62,123 bases of DNA. Source: Candidatus Aminicenantota bacterium (GTDB lineage: Bacteria > Acidobacteriota > Aminicenantia > Aminicenantales > Aminicenantaceae). The DNA lies in contig JADHWO010000006.1 in the NCBI GenBank assembly GCA_016783445.1, positions 1 through 62,123 of the forward strand, written 5' to 3'. Position 1 is the stretch's first letter, and each line of letters opens with the position of its first letter. The notes under the pieces are model-generated. The model made no database searches, was not told the DNA's origin, and worked only from the letters and a program-made list of their open reading frames with translations. Shown here one piece after another: positions 43,034 to 51,254 of this stretch. A program made the position numbers and the translations under genes.

Positions 43034-43675
43034 TTAAATAGTATCTTTACATGTATCTATTTGCTCTACTTTATCTTCCGCAATCAGCCGAAAATATCGG
43101 GTCTGATCCACAAGTGTTTCTAGATGCTGGCGGTGTATCTGCAGAAGATGCTTATTTGCCTCTCTCGTGCCGCTCATCATGTTCAGTGACTGCTCCAAGC
43201 CATCCATTGATTTGAGTGCCTTCAGGCCGACAAACTGCATGCTTCCCCATTTTTCAGCAAGCACTTCTATCATCTCGTTAAACATCTCCGCCTCCTGATT
43301 AAGGTAATCTTTTGACCTCAGCTTAACCCGAAAGTTCAGGTTCCCTTTTCCTATCTTCGCAAAAGCCCAACGAAACCGGTACAGAGGCCCGGCGATCCGG
43401 TGGAAAGCTCGGAATGAATGAATATTAAGAACACAGACTAGCGCTATAACAGAGGGCCATACCCGAGAATGGAGGGTAAAGATTCTTTTGGCCGCAGCTG
43501 CCCGTATTTCCACGCTAAGATCTTCATTATTCATATCATTTATGTCTGGCACAAACAGGAAAGCGGCAAGAAAAGCTGCGATGATTATACTGTAGGAAAG
43601 AACCATTGCCAGGAATCCATACTGGAGCGATCGATTAACAACGGAGAATTGCCGTCGTTTTACTTTTGTTCCCAT
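43034..43675 (-). CDS. HAMP-domain membrane protein (sensor-like, no output domain)
   Basis: 213 residues. Two transmembrane helices (about 18-42 and 73-92) enclose a short periplasmic loop. A HAMP-like segment follows (FHRIAGPLYRFRWAFAKIGK, then LNFRVKLRSKD and EMFNEMIEVLAEKW). The C-terminal 70 residues are helical with no kinase, cyclase or methyl-accepting region. It would have to pass its signal to another protein, plausibly the pseudopilin or the HD-GYP protein of the same operon. AAGGAGG lies 5 nt before the ATG, the best Shine-Dalgarno of the operon, so this is its first gene. Confidence 0.78.
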   Translation of the reverse strand: MGTKVKRRQFSVVNRSLQYGFLAMVLSYSIIIAAFLAAFLFVPDINDMNNEDLSVEIRAAAAKRIFTLHSRVWPSVIALVCVLNIHSFRAFHRIAGPLYRFRWAFAKIGKGNLNFRVKLRSKDYLNQEAEMFNEMIEVLAEKWGSMQFVGLKALKSMDGLEQSLNMMSGTREANKHLLQIHRQHLETLVDQTRYFRLIAEDKVEQIDTCKDTI

Positions 43676-43900
43676 ATCGCCTCCTTAGGAATAGGAATAT
43701 GCTTTTTTCCCTTTATTATTGACCTTATATCCTTGTTTTTTAGACATGGATAAATTTTTTCTTTTTAGATTGGCTTTGTAATAGTGGAAGAAAAGGATTA
43801 TTTTTTCCCGTATTTTACTTCCCTCCAAAAAAAACTTTTAATTATTTATTATTAATATTTCGCTAGATTAGTTAGTATTAGTCAAGCTTTTCCCCTAAAA

Positions 43901-43940
43901 TGTCGTTTATTGTCGTATTATGTCGTATTATGTCGTATTG
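43901..43940. repeat. Four tandem 10-bp repeats TGTCGTATTA
   Basis: TGTCGTTTAT, TGTCGTATTA, TGTCGTATTA and TGTCGTATTG follow without spacers. The period is about one helical turn. They lie 226 bp upstream of the HAMP/pseudopilin/HD-GYP operon and 140 bp from the partial tRNA at 44080. They may be binding sites of a regulator or recombinase. Confidence 0.8.
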
Positions 43941-44079
43941 TTTTTGATCTCCAAACCGGATGACCCAGGGTTTTTATATCAACTGATGTATACTTCCATA
44001 TACCTACATATAATTTGTAAATTGCTGATAAAATTGACTGTTACTTTGTTTTCAAGAGGTTAAGAGAATCCCCTATATT
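43941..44079. other. Non-coding region upstream of the second tRNA fragment
   Basis: AT-rich. Together with 43676-43900 it forms the upstream region of the HAMP operon. No clear promoter pair was found. Confidence 0.4.
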
Positions 44080-44288
44080 GGATCCGGAATCCGTCGCTCT
44101 ATCCCCTGAGCTACAGGCGCACCGAATTGAATCATCTTACTCCATCAGACAGTTATTGTAAATTAACTGCAATAGTCACAATTTGTACACAAAATCTTAT
44201 CACTTAATTAAACAAGAACTTTTTTTAGTTTAAAATAAACAAAAGGAAGATCGGACAGAAGCTTTAAGAGGACGGATTCCAAATCCGA
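44080..44288 (-). repeat. Partial tRNA-Arg (5' half plus promoter), copy 2 of a 209/210-bp direct repeat
   Basis: 44080-44120 equals the 5' half of the intact tRNA-Arg, from the anticodon loop to base 1, without mismatches. The flank carries the tRNA promoter (TTTACA-17-TAAGAT). The block continues to 44288, where GACGGATTCCAAATCCGA is a degenerate anticodon arm in the opposite orientation. The whole block is closely similar to 47054-47263. Since the T-arm and acceptor 3' strand are missing, it makes no functional tRNA. Confidence 0.85.
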
Positions 44289-44298
44289 TTACTTTACA

Positions 44299-44409
44299 CT
44301 ACTTGAGGTGGCGGATGATCCTGTCGATGACCTTATGGTCTTCCATAAAGACGATAACTCTCATCTGGCCACCGCAGGAAGGACAGAGCAGGTGTCGATC
44401 TTTTAGACC
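44299..44409 (-). pseudogene. C-terminal remnant of a transposase (zinc-ribbon tail)
   Basis: The minus strand encodes DRHLLCPSCGGQMRVIVFME followed by DHKVIDRIIRHLK and a stop at 44299-44301. The pattern CPxCGGxMRxIxFxEDxxVIxxIxxHL is the usual end of IS91-like transposases. No further transposase sequence is present; the remnant abuts the stop of the outer-membrane protein gene. Confidence 0.6.
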
Positions 44410-44410
44410 T

Positions 44411-45406
44411 TCAAAAGGCGAAATACAATCCGGCTCTCACCTGGACTCCTGTGAGATTAATTGTAAAACGTTCATAATCCTCTTGATCATATAGAGATCC
44501 AATTGAAATGAATTTATAAGAAGCATCAAAACTCGCCGGCACCAGAATCCACTGGCCCTCCCAGGAATATTTCTGTGAACTCCCGGTGGCGTTCAAATCA
44601 TCCAGCTTTTCTTCAAATAAATATTCTCCTGAAATTTTACTCGCTTTCTGCCAGGTATATCCTCCCAGGAGGAAGAGACCGGTTCTGTTCGAAACCTTCA
44701 AATTCATTCTGATACCAAAATCGAAAGCGATTCCTATTCCCTTACCTTTGAGGGAAGAGACATAGTTTTGTCTGTACCAATAACCATGAGAATACTCGTA
44801 TCTATGGGTTATTTCATTCTCCAGTAGCGATGAGACAAAGAACGGTCCGACTGCAACGTAACTTTCAAAGGACAAGTTTGAATATCTTCCTAGAGCATAA
44901 TGAAGCCCGACCATCGGCGCATACCCTTTTGCGGAAAGGATATAGGGCGAATATGACCTTTCTAGAGTATACTGCGTATAGAAAACTACATCATCGGGAT
45001 TCATGGATTCCACATCATACTGGTAGGCCACCACTGAATTCTGCTTCTTTGCTGTATATTTCAGGCCCAGTGATACTGCCAACGACCGGGTGACCCAATA
45101 TTTTAGGCGAAAATTTATCTGATAACAGCCTTTTATTTTTTTAAATTTTCCATCTCTTTTCCAGGAGAAGCTGAACAAATCCCCAAGCTGATTCTCTTTA
45201 TCCATGTACCTGTTTAAATAAACTTCTTCTAAAGCTTCATCATATTTTGGCCTGTGATTTAAATCCAGCTTATGGACCTCTGTCCATCCACCGGAGAGCT
45301 CAAACTGAAACTTCCTGGTTTTCTTTTCTACCTGACCGGCCAAACAAATTCCGGTAAACAGGAAAATTGCGGTCACTAATCCACAGAAAGCTTTTCTTTC
45401 CATCAT
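44411..45406 (-). CDS. Probable outer-membrane beta-barrel protein
   Basis: 331 residues with a signal peptide (about 1-23, ending GICLAG). The remainder has alternating polar/hydrophobic strands with many aromatics (YWVTRSLAVSLGLKYTAKKQ, FDFGIRMNLKVSNRTGLFLL) and ends GVQVRAGLYFAF with a terminal phenylalanine, as barrel proteins do. Family not recognised. Its start overlaps the stop of the upstream peptidase-like gene by 4 bp (ATGA), so the two are translationally coupled and probably work together at the envelope. Confidence 0.72.
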   Translation of the reverse strand: MMERKAFCGLVTAIFLFTGICLAGQVEKKTRKFQFELSGGWTEVHKLDLNHRPKYDEALEEVYLNRYMDKENQLGDLFSFSWKRDGKFKKIKGCYQINFRLKYWVTRSLAVSLGLKYTAKKQNSVVAYQYDVESMNPDDVVFYTQYTLERSYSPYILSAKGYAPMVGLHYALGRYSNLSFESYVAVGPFFVSSLLENEITHRYEYSHGYWYRQNYVSSLKGKGIGIAFDFGIRMNLKVSNRTGLFLLGGYTWQKASKISGEYLFEEKLDDLNATGSSQKYSWEGQWILVPASFDASYKFISIGSLYDQEDYERFTINLTGVQVRAGLYFAF

Positions 45407-46923
45407 CTGGACTCTTTCCCCGACTTTATGAGACCATACTTTTCCTGAAGCATTCTGGGAGGAGTCATATCTATCATCATCTTATCGGCTTCCCCGGCCG
45501 AAAAAATGGAATAGAGGCTGTAGGCTTGGCTGTCGCTATAGAGCCATCTTATGAATTCATCTTCTATATCAAGACCCGAATAGTCCTTCAAATAAGCCAA
45601 AAAATTCAGGGTTGTAAATGGGGCAAAAGAGTAATTTAGATGGAGGTAGTATAAGAAGCCGATCATTTCTGACCTTCCACCCAGTTTTTGGGACACTGCT
45701 TGCATTATCCTGGCGCCTTCATCATAGGCACGCTGGTCAAAACCCACTGCCACCGGAGAACGTCCAGATACGATATTGGAACTGTAGTTGTCCCAGATGG
45801 AGCTGAAGGAAGAATCAGCAGATTTTTCATACCATTCGTTGATCGCCTCATCCATCCATGTGTCTCGGTATGTCCGATTCACTGTGCTGCAGCCAAAATA
45901 CATATGAAAAACTTCATGTTTGAGAGCCCAGATCGAAGTGATAGTTCCTCCATAGAATTCCATGCCCCCACCATAACTGGCGAGAAAAATACTCAAACCC
46001 CTTGGCATCGGAAAAGGGCCAAGATTGGTGATGAGCTCGGGTAGCCAGCTTTCGAGTATGGAGAAGCCACTGCTTATAGAAGCTCCCCCCTTGTAGGCCA
46101 TAATTCTGACATCAATACCAGCAACTTCTCTTGTTTCATAAACTGTATCTTCAGCCGGCATCAAGACAAACATAACCGTGTAGGAAGAGACTTCCCTCTC
46201 GGTATCCAGGGTCCACTGTTGCTCTCCTACGCTTTTTTCAACATGACCGGAGCCGATACAGCGGAATTCTTTAGGGCTGTGGACATTGAACGTTATTGTA
46301 TGATGGGCCAGTTCATGTGGTGTATTGAGAGTAGGGAATATTTCTTCATTGCCCCTGCCATGAATATCATTCAATTCTGTTGAAAATCGAGGATATCCTT
46401 CGGGTAGCTCTAAATTATATGACATTTCAAGGACATGCTCTACGTCCTCATCCAAATCCCTCTGGAACTCAATGGCTTTTTGAGTAGTTTCTAAATAGCT
46501 GAGAATCTTCACATCGGACTCGTCAAAAAAATCTAAATTTTCATTATCTAATTTTATTTCCTGTACGGAATTACTGCTGTTGATAGCAGGATCGAGATGA
46601 ATCACTGGCCGTTTCTGTCCCTCCCGCATCACAAACCGGACAAAACTACGACAGTTCACACGCCATTCTTCAGGAAAATAATCAAAGACCACCTCAATCT
46701 CTTTTATATCTATCCTGAACGTGGAATTCAGCAATTGGTCAATAGAGGTAGTGGAATTATTGCTGTATATTTCCGATTCTTGAGATTTTTTGCTCCTGAA
46801 TTCCTTTTCATGAGCAGGTTCTGAACAGCTGAAAAAGATAATCCCGGATAAAAATAATACCAGCAGGCAGGACATCAAAAATACTGGAAAATTTTTATAT
46901 TGACTCTTTTGTTTAGCCATCAC
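45403..46923 (-). CDS. Lipoprotein with M1-like gluzincin peptidase domain
   Basis: 506 residues. The N-terminus ends in a lipobox-like LSGIIFFSCSEP, suggesting a lipoprotein. An N-terminal beta region of aminopeptidase-N type (about 65-260) precedes the catalytic part, where the zinc motif HEVFHMYFG (about residue 341) is followed by DTWMDEAINEWYE, supplying the third ligand glutamate. A GGMEFYGG motif lies just before, corresponding to the GxMEN of M1 enzymes with N replaced. Substrates unknown. It forms a two-gene unit with the barrel protein, together filling block 2 between tRNA fragments. Confidence 0.83.
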   Translation of the reverse strand: MMAKQKSQYKNFPVFLMSCLLVLFLSGIIFFSCSEPAHEKEFRSKKSQESEIYSNNSTTSIDQLLNSTFRIDIKEIEVVFDYFPEEWRVNCRSFVRFVMREGQKRPVIHLDPAINSSNSVQEIKLDNENLDFFDESDVKILSYLETTQKAIEFQRDLDEDVEHVLEMSYNLELPEGYPRFSTELNDIHGRGNEEIFPTLNTPHELAHHTITFNVHSPKEFRCIGSGHVEKSVGEQQWTLDTEREVSSYTVMFVLMPAEDTVYETREVAGIDVRIMAYKGGASISSGFSILESWLPELITNLGPFPMPRGLSIFLASYGGGMEFYGGTITSIWALKHEVFHMYFGCSTVNRTYRDTWMDEAINEWYEKSADSSFSSIWDNYSSNIVSGRSPVAVGFDQRAYDEGARIMQAVSQKLGGRSEMIGFLYYLHLNYSFAPFTTLNFLAYLKDYSGLDIEDEFIRWLYSDSQAYSLYSIFSAGEADKMMIDMTPPRMLQEKYGLIKSGKESR

Positions 46924-47053
46924 ACTTCGCCTGATGTTCTATTAATAGGAATGAGGCAACAATTTACACAATTTCTTGGCTAAAGGGATATGAATTTCCT
47001 TTTGGGCTCTCTACAAATCCCAAAACATTTTCTAAGATTTTTGCCTCCTGATT

Positions 47054-47263
47054 GGATCCGGAATCCGTCGCTCTATCCCCTGAGCTACAGGCGCACCGTA
47101 TTAATTTATATTACTCCATCAGAAAGTTATTGTAAATTAACTGTTATAGTCACAATTTGCACACAAAATCTCATCACCTAATTAAACAAGAACTTTTTCA
47201 TTAGTTTAAAATGAATAAGATGAAGATTGGACAGAAGCTTTAGGACGACGGATTCCGGATCCG
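47054..47263 (-). repeat. Partial tRNA-Arg (5' half plus promoter), copy 3 of the direct repeat
   Basis: 47054-47094 again equals the tRNA-Arg 5' half from anticodon loop to base 1. The promoter region and the next 165 bp match 44080-44288 with scattered changes. The block closes at 47248-47263 with ACGGATTCCGGATCCG, an inverted copy of the anticodon arm that is better preserved than in copy 2. Confidence 0.85.
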
Positions 47264-47280
47264 ATGATTTTTAAGAGTGA

Positions 47281-47372
47281 CTATTGGCTCTGCAGTCCAG
47301 CCATCCTCCTGCGAGCACCCTCAACCTCAGGGAGGCCAGGGTCGGCGTTTTTCTAGAGGCCAAGGAATCTCA
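47281..47372 (-). pseudogene. Decayed TPR-protein tail
   Basis: The minus strand reads FLGL-stop-KNADPGLPEVEGARRRMAGLQSQ-stop. Compared with the tail after the kinase gene ([24 protein letters not shown]), a Trp codon has become TAG. A dead copy, placed directly next to the tRNA fragment block. Confidence 0.55.
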
Positions 47373-47433
47373 TTCCTATTTTTCATTCGGCAGTTCTATC
47401 ATCAGTTTTAATAAGTGAAAGCATTTATTTACA

Positions 47434-47491
47434 TGTCGATAAAATCGACATATTGAAAAAACGTGTAGAAAATGTTATAAATATTCGACAC
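47434..47491. promoter_or_regulatory. Inverted repeats upstream of the Fic gene
   Basis: TGTCGAT-AAA-ATCGACA (47434-47450) is a perfect 17-bp dyad. Slightly further, CGTGTAGAA and TTCGACACG (47462-47491) form a second, imperfect one. They lie 30-90 bp upstream of the preferred Fic start and may be operators of an autoregulated gene. Confidence 0.5.
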
Positions 47492-47521
47492 GTATTAACA
47501 TATGTTTTAAATGTGAAATTC

Positions 47522-48607
47522 ATGAAAATTGACAAAAGCAAACCTTTCAATCAATTACCGCCGCTTCCTCCAGAAAAAGAGATTGAAAGTAAAATCATCC
47601 TAAAAAAAGCGGCTTCTTCTCATCGATATCTTGCCGAGCTTAAAGGCATAGCCAATACTATTCCAAATCAAACGATTTTAATCAATTCTCTGATATTACA
47701 AGAAGCCCGGTCTAGCTCAGAAATTGAGAATGTAGTAACTACAAATGATAAATTATTTGAAGCTTTCTCTTCTAGCGCACGAAGTATCGACCCTCAAACA
47801 AAAGAAGTCCTCAGATATCGTCAAGCTTTATGGACAGGCTATAAGCGTTTAATAAAGCGCCAAGTTTTCTCAACGAATCTCTTTGTTGATATTTTTCGAA
47901 TCATCAAACAAACAGATGAAAAGATTCGAACTAATCCTGGAACTCGAATTACTGATGGAAGAGGTACGATTGTCTATACTCCTCCTGAAGGGGAAAGAGT
48001 AATCAGAGACAAATTAGAAAAATTGGAAAAATTTATCCATAACAAAAGAGACAAGATAGATCCCCTAGTTAAACTCTCACTTATTCACTACCAATTTGAA
48101 GCTATTCACCCTTTCACCGATGGTAATGGCCGCACGGGAAGAATTATGAATGTTCTTTATCTTGTTTATAAAAAGCTTCTAGATCTTCCGATTCTTTATT
48201 TAAGTCAATATATTATACGACATAAAGCTGAGTATTATCGATTACTTCGAGATGTAACTTTCAAAGAAGAATGGGAGCCTTGGATCATTTATTTCCTTGA
48301 AGCTATCGAAAAAACATCAATAAACACAAAAGAAAAAATAGCTCAAATCAGAAATCAATTTAATAAAACTCTAGAAGATGCAAGGAAAAGACTCCCTTCT
48401 AATGTTTACTCCAAAGAGTTGATCGAACTCCTTTTTGAACAACCATACTGCAAGATACAGTTTGTTGTTGACAAAGGAATTGCAAAACGGGAAACAGCAG
48501 CAGAATATCTGAAGGAACTTGAGAAAATTGGAATTCTGAAGAAAAAAAAGGTAGGCAAAGAAAATTTATTCTTGAACAAAAAATTATATGAGATTCTGAA
48601 AAACTGA
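47522..48607 (+). CDS. Fic-domain AMP-transferase, self-inhibited type
   Basis: 361 residues from the ATG at 47522 (MKIDKSKPFNQL is the normal family start; an upstream ATG at 47453 would run through the operator-like repeats). The N-terminal Fic_N region contains the inhibitory helix motif SSEIEN ([S/T]xxxE[G/N], about residues 66-71). The active-site loop is HPFTDGNGRTGR (about 198-209), all residues intact. A C-terminal winged-helix region (RETAAEYLKELEKIGILKKK) completes the usual bacterial solitary Fic architecture. It transfers AMP (or related moieties) to protein hydroxyls. It begins block 3 of the mosaic and may be a mobile accessory gene. Confidence 0.92.
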   Translation: MKIDKSKPFNQLPPLPPEKEIESKIILKKAASSHRYLAELKGIANTIPNQTILINSLILQEARSSSEIENVVTTNDKLFEAFSSSARSIDPQTKEVLRYRQALWTGYKRLIKRQVFSTNLFVDIFRIIKQTDEKIRTNPGTRITDGRGTIVYTPPEGERVIRDKLEKLEKFIHNKRDKIDPLVKLSLIHYQFEAIHPFTDGNGRTGRIMNVLYLVYKKLLDLPILYLSQYIIRHKAEYYRLLRDVTFKEEWEPWIIYFLEAIEKTSINTKEKIAQIRNQFNKTLEDARKRLPSNVYSKELIELLFEQPYCKIQFVVDKGIAKRETAAEYLKELEKIGILKKKKVGKENLFLNKKLYEILKN

Positions 48608-48756
48608 GTTTATTCCTTTTATTACATATGCTTTGAATATGTATTATCTTGGAAAGTTATAACTCGTTCAGGTTCAATTTTTATAAACAAGAACATTGTG
48701 TTCGATGGGAATATTTTAGATTTACATCTCTGATCAGTATTCAGTACCGCTCATCG

Positions 48757-51243
48757 CTATTCATCTGTGTCGCCGCGGATCATGCGGATGCCGAACACCG
48801 ATGCAATGGAACTCCCTTCTGTGGCTTGGAAGCGCACAGTGACTTTCTTTTTGCCTTTGACTATATCCGCATCGATGGGGTACTCGACGTCAAAAAAGCG
48901 TGGGGGACTGCTTCTGGTCATTTCCTGATGGCCGATATGTTCGCCGTCCACAAGGATGTCGAATGAGGCTCCGCCTCTGCTCCGCTCGCCACTGTAGTAA
49001 GTCACGACCAGGACCATGGGACTCTCCTCCACAGGCAGATCAAAAGAGAACCAACTCCTGCCCCTGCGTCCAGGACGACCCAGAACCTGTGTTACGCGTG
49101 CATCGTCCGGGCCTTGAAAGTTAAAATCCCGTTCCGGCTGCATCTCTCCAGGTTGAGCGTAAGCCACGGTGGCTTTTTCGAGTTCACGCTGTCGTTCTTG
49201 TTCAGCGACATACTCGGCTTTTTTCTCCTCCCATTCGGGCTGGGTAAACATGTCGAAATAGACAGCATAGGCACGCCGGTGCAAACGGTAGAACGGCACA
49301 AGATTCGCCTCGATCTCGAGGTCGGCTCCGAAACTGTCACGGCCGACATCGGTGATGCGAAAATGTCCCGGTTCGTTGGGAACGGATTTTACCCATTGGT
49401 TCACCGGTTGCTCTGCTACTACGAACACCGGAATAGTCGGCGGTTCATAGCTGATGTCTCTCCCGCGCTCTCTCTCGCGCTCGGGTCCCAAGTCCGCGGC
49501 CAGCACCAGAGGCCCCCACATTATGGCAGCGACCTGCAGGTTGTCGGGCGTAGGTTCCAGGCGAAGCGTCTTGGGTAGGATCAACTCGACTGTGTCGCCG
49601 GTTTTCCAGAATCGTTTCAGTTCAACGTAAGTTCCGGATTGTTCCACGCCGCCACGACCAGCGACTGGACGACCCGACTCAGGGACATCGCGATAGGGAT
49701 TGATCACATCTTGAGAGACAGCTTCGCCATTGACTTTAACTGAGAATCCGTCGCCGGCCCAGTAGGGGCGGCGCAAAGCCAGAGTCAATTCTTTGGGTGA
49801 CTGGAGCGTCATTTTAAGGATCACAGACTCACCTTCCGGGAAATCCGTGTCCACATTCAGGTTGACGCCTGCCGCGGTCCACTCTGCCGTGGACGGTGCA
49901 TACAGGTTCACCCAGAGCTTGCCATCCGCTTCGTAATAAATCCCGTCTCCATGCAGAGCATGGCTCTCCATGCCTGATCCTACGCAGCAGGTGAAGCTGC
50001 GGAACATCCCTTGATATTCATGCTGAACCCCTCTTCCGACCGGCACCATGTAACAGGTCCGGCCGTCCTCGGGATCAATGGAGGCTAAAATATGGTTAAA
50101 AAGGGCCCGTTCTTGAAAATCGGCGTAATGGGCATCGGGCCGGATCGCGAAAAGCCGGCGGGTCAGTTTGAGCATGTTGTAGACGTTGCATGTCTCGGCT
50201 GTACGTCCGTCCACGCGATCACTCAACTTGCCGGGTTCACCGAAATATTCGTCATGGCCGTGACCTCCGGTGGCATAGCTATGGCGCTGTACGACCTGGT
50301 CCCAGAAAAAGCTTGCAGCCATGATATCCCCAGCGCTGCCCGTGTAAGCGTAGCGATCGGCAGAGCCGATGAGCTTAGGCACCTGCGTGTTGCCGTGTTT
50401 GCCTTCGAGGATATCCTGGTGACGTTTGAGAGGCTCGATGAATGAACGATGTTCGAATTTATAGGAAAGGTCCAGCCAGCGTTTGTCCCCTGTGTCAGCA
50501 TAGAGATCGACCATGATTTCGTTCATGCCGCCAAACTCGGTGTTCAGCATACGCTGTATCTGGCCCGCATCGAGGGGCGCGAGAATGCGTTCCGCCCATT
50601 CTGCGAACTTGATTTCGAGTTCCAAAGCCGTCGTATTGCCCGTGAAGCGAAAAGCGTCCCGTAAGCCGGCGTATGTCTTATGCAGGGTGTACCACGGCGA
50701 CCACAGGCCGTTGAGGTCGAAGCCGCCGGATTTGATTTCTCCCTGGGACAAACGTTCGAAGAGCTTCCGGCCGTCAATGCCATCTCGATTGACAATGGCA
50801 CCCAGGTACCCATCGCCCCGCTTGTCCTGAACTTCCTTGAATTCGGCGACAATATAATCAGCCCGCCGCCTGAACTCTTCATTGCCGGTTGCTGCGTACA
50901 TCAGGCTGATGGCTGAGAGATAATGCCCGGCAATATGGCCCGTCAGCTGGCGGCTGTCCACGGCGTCCCAACCTCCGTAGCCCTCGGCCTTAGGTTCCAG
51001 GCCGGCACGGATACGGTACCCGGCCAGCATACGATCAGGTTCCAGTTGAAGCAGATATTCGGTAGTCACGTCCTGGGCTCGTTTGAGAGGCCCTCCCATC
51101 AATCGTACTTTGCTTAAAGGAAGGGGCCGTGCCTGGAGGATCTTTTCCTCAAGAGCTCTCACAGAAGAATCCTGACCCTCTGTAAAAGCAAAACATTGAA
51201 ACACCAAAACCAATGTTAGGAGAGAAATAAAATTCGCTTTCAT
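48757..51243 (-). CDS. Exported GH127-family glycosidase (beta-L-arabinofuranosidase-like, DUF1680)
   Basis: 828 residues with a signal peptide (about 1-22). The (alpha/alpha)6 barrel (about 40-450) shows EPDRMLAGYRIRAGLEP, GWDAVDSRQLTGHIAGHYLS and the cysteine/glutamate zinc site: TAETCNVYNML and FTCCVGSGMESH supply E, C and the CC pair, with the second-position cysteines being the nucleophile region in characterised enzymes. Beta domains follow (about 450-650), and a C-terminal domain (about 700-828) that ends TEGSSIASVFGIRMIRGDTD. Predicted to release L-arabinofuranose residues. GC-rich. It follows the M6-like gene after 11 bp, so the two are cotranscribed. Confidence 0.9.
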   Translation of the reverse strand: MKANFISLLTLVLVFQCFAFTEGQDSSVRALEEKILQARPLPLSKVRLMGGPLKRAQDVTTEYLLQLEPDRMLAGYRIRAGLEPKAEGYGGWDAVDSRQLTGHIAGHYLSAISLMYAATGNEEFRRRADYIVAEFKEVQDKRGDGYLGAIVNRDGIDGRKLFERLSQGEIKSGGFDLNGLWSPWYTLHKTYAGLRDAFRFTGNTTALELEIKFAEWAERILAPLDAGQIQRMLNTEFGGMNEIMVDLYADTGDKRWLDLSYKFEHRSFIEPLKRHQDILEGKHGNTQVPKLIGSADRYAYTGSAGDIMAASFFWDQVVQRHSYATGGHGHDEYFGEPGKLSDRVDGRTAETCNVYNMLKLTRRLFAIRPDAHYADFQERALFNHILASIDPEDGRTCYMVPVGRGVQHEYQGMFRSFTCCVGSGMESHALHGDGIYYEADGKLWVNLYAPSTAEWTAAGVNLNVDTDFPEGESVILKMTLQSPKELTLALRRPYWAGDGFSVKVNGEAVSQDVINPYRDVPESGRPVAGRGGVEQSGTYVELKRFWKTGDTVELILPKTLRLEPTPDNLQVAAIMWGPLVLAADLGPERERERGRDISYEPPTIPVFVVAEQPVNQWVKSVPNEPGHFRITDVGRDSFGADLEIEANLVPFYRLHRRAYAVYFDMFTQPEWEEKKAEYVAEQERQRELEKATVAYAQPGEMQPERDFNFQGPDDARVTQVLGRPGRRGRSWFSFDLPVEESPMVLVVTYYSGERSRGGASFDILVDGEHIGHQEMTRSSPPRFFDVEYPIDADIVKGKKKVTVRFQATEGSSIASVFGIRMIRGDTDE

Positions 51244-51254
51244 AGTCTCCTCCC

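Noticed and set aside
43901-43940. CRISPR array
   Set aside because: The repeats are 10 bp and have no spacers; no cas gene is nearby.
44080-44120. Second functional tRNA-Arg gene
   Set aside because: The T-arm and the 3' acceptor strand are missing here and at 47054 and 56869; only 5' halves are present.
49114-49578. 154-codon plus-strand frame opposite GH127
   Set aside because: Shadow of the GC-rich GH127 gene, with no recognisable domain.
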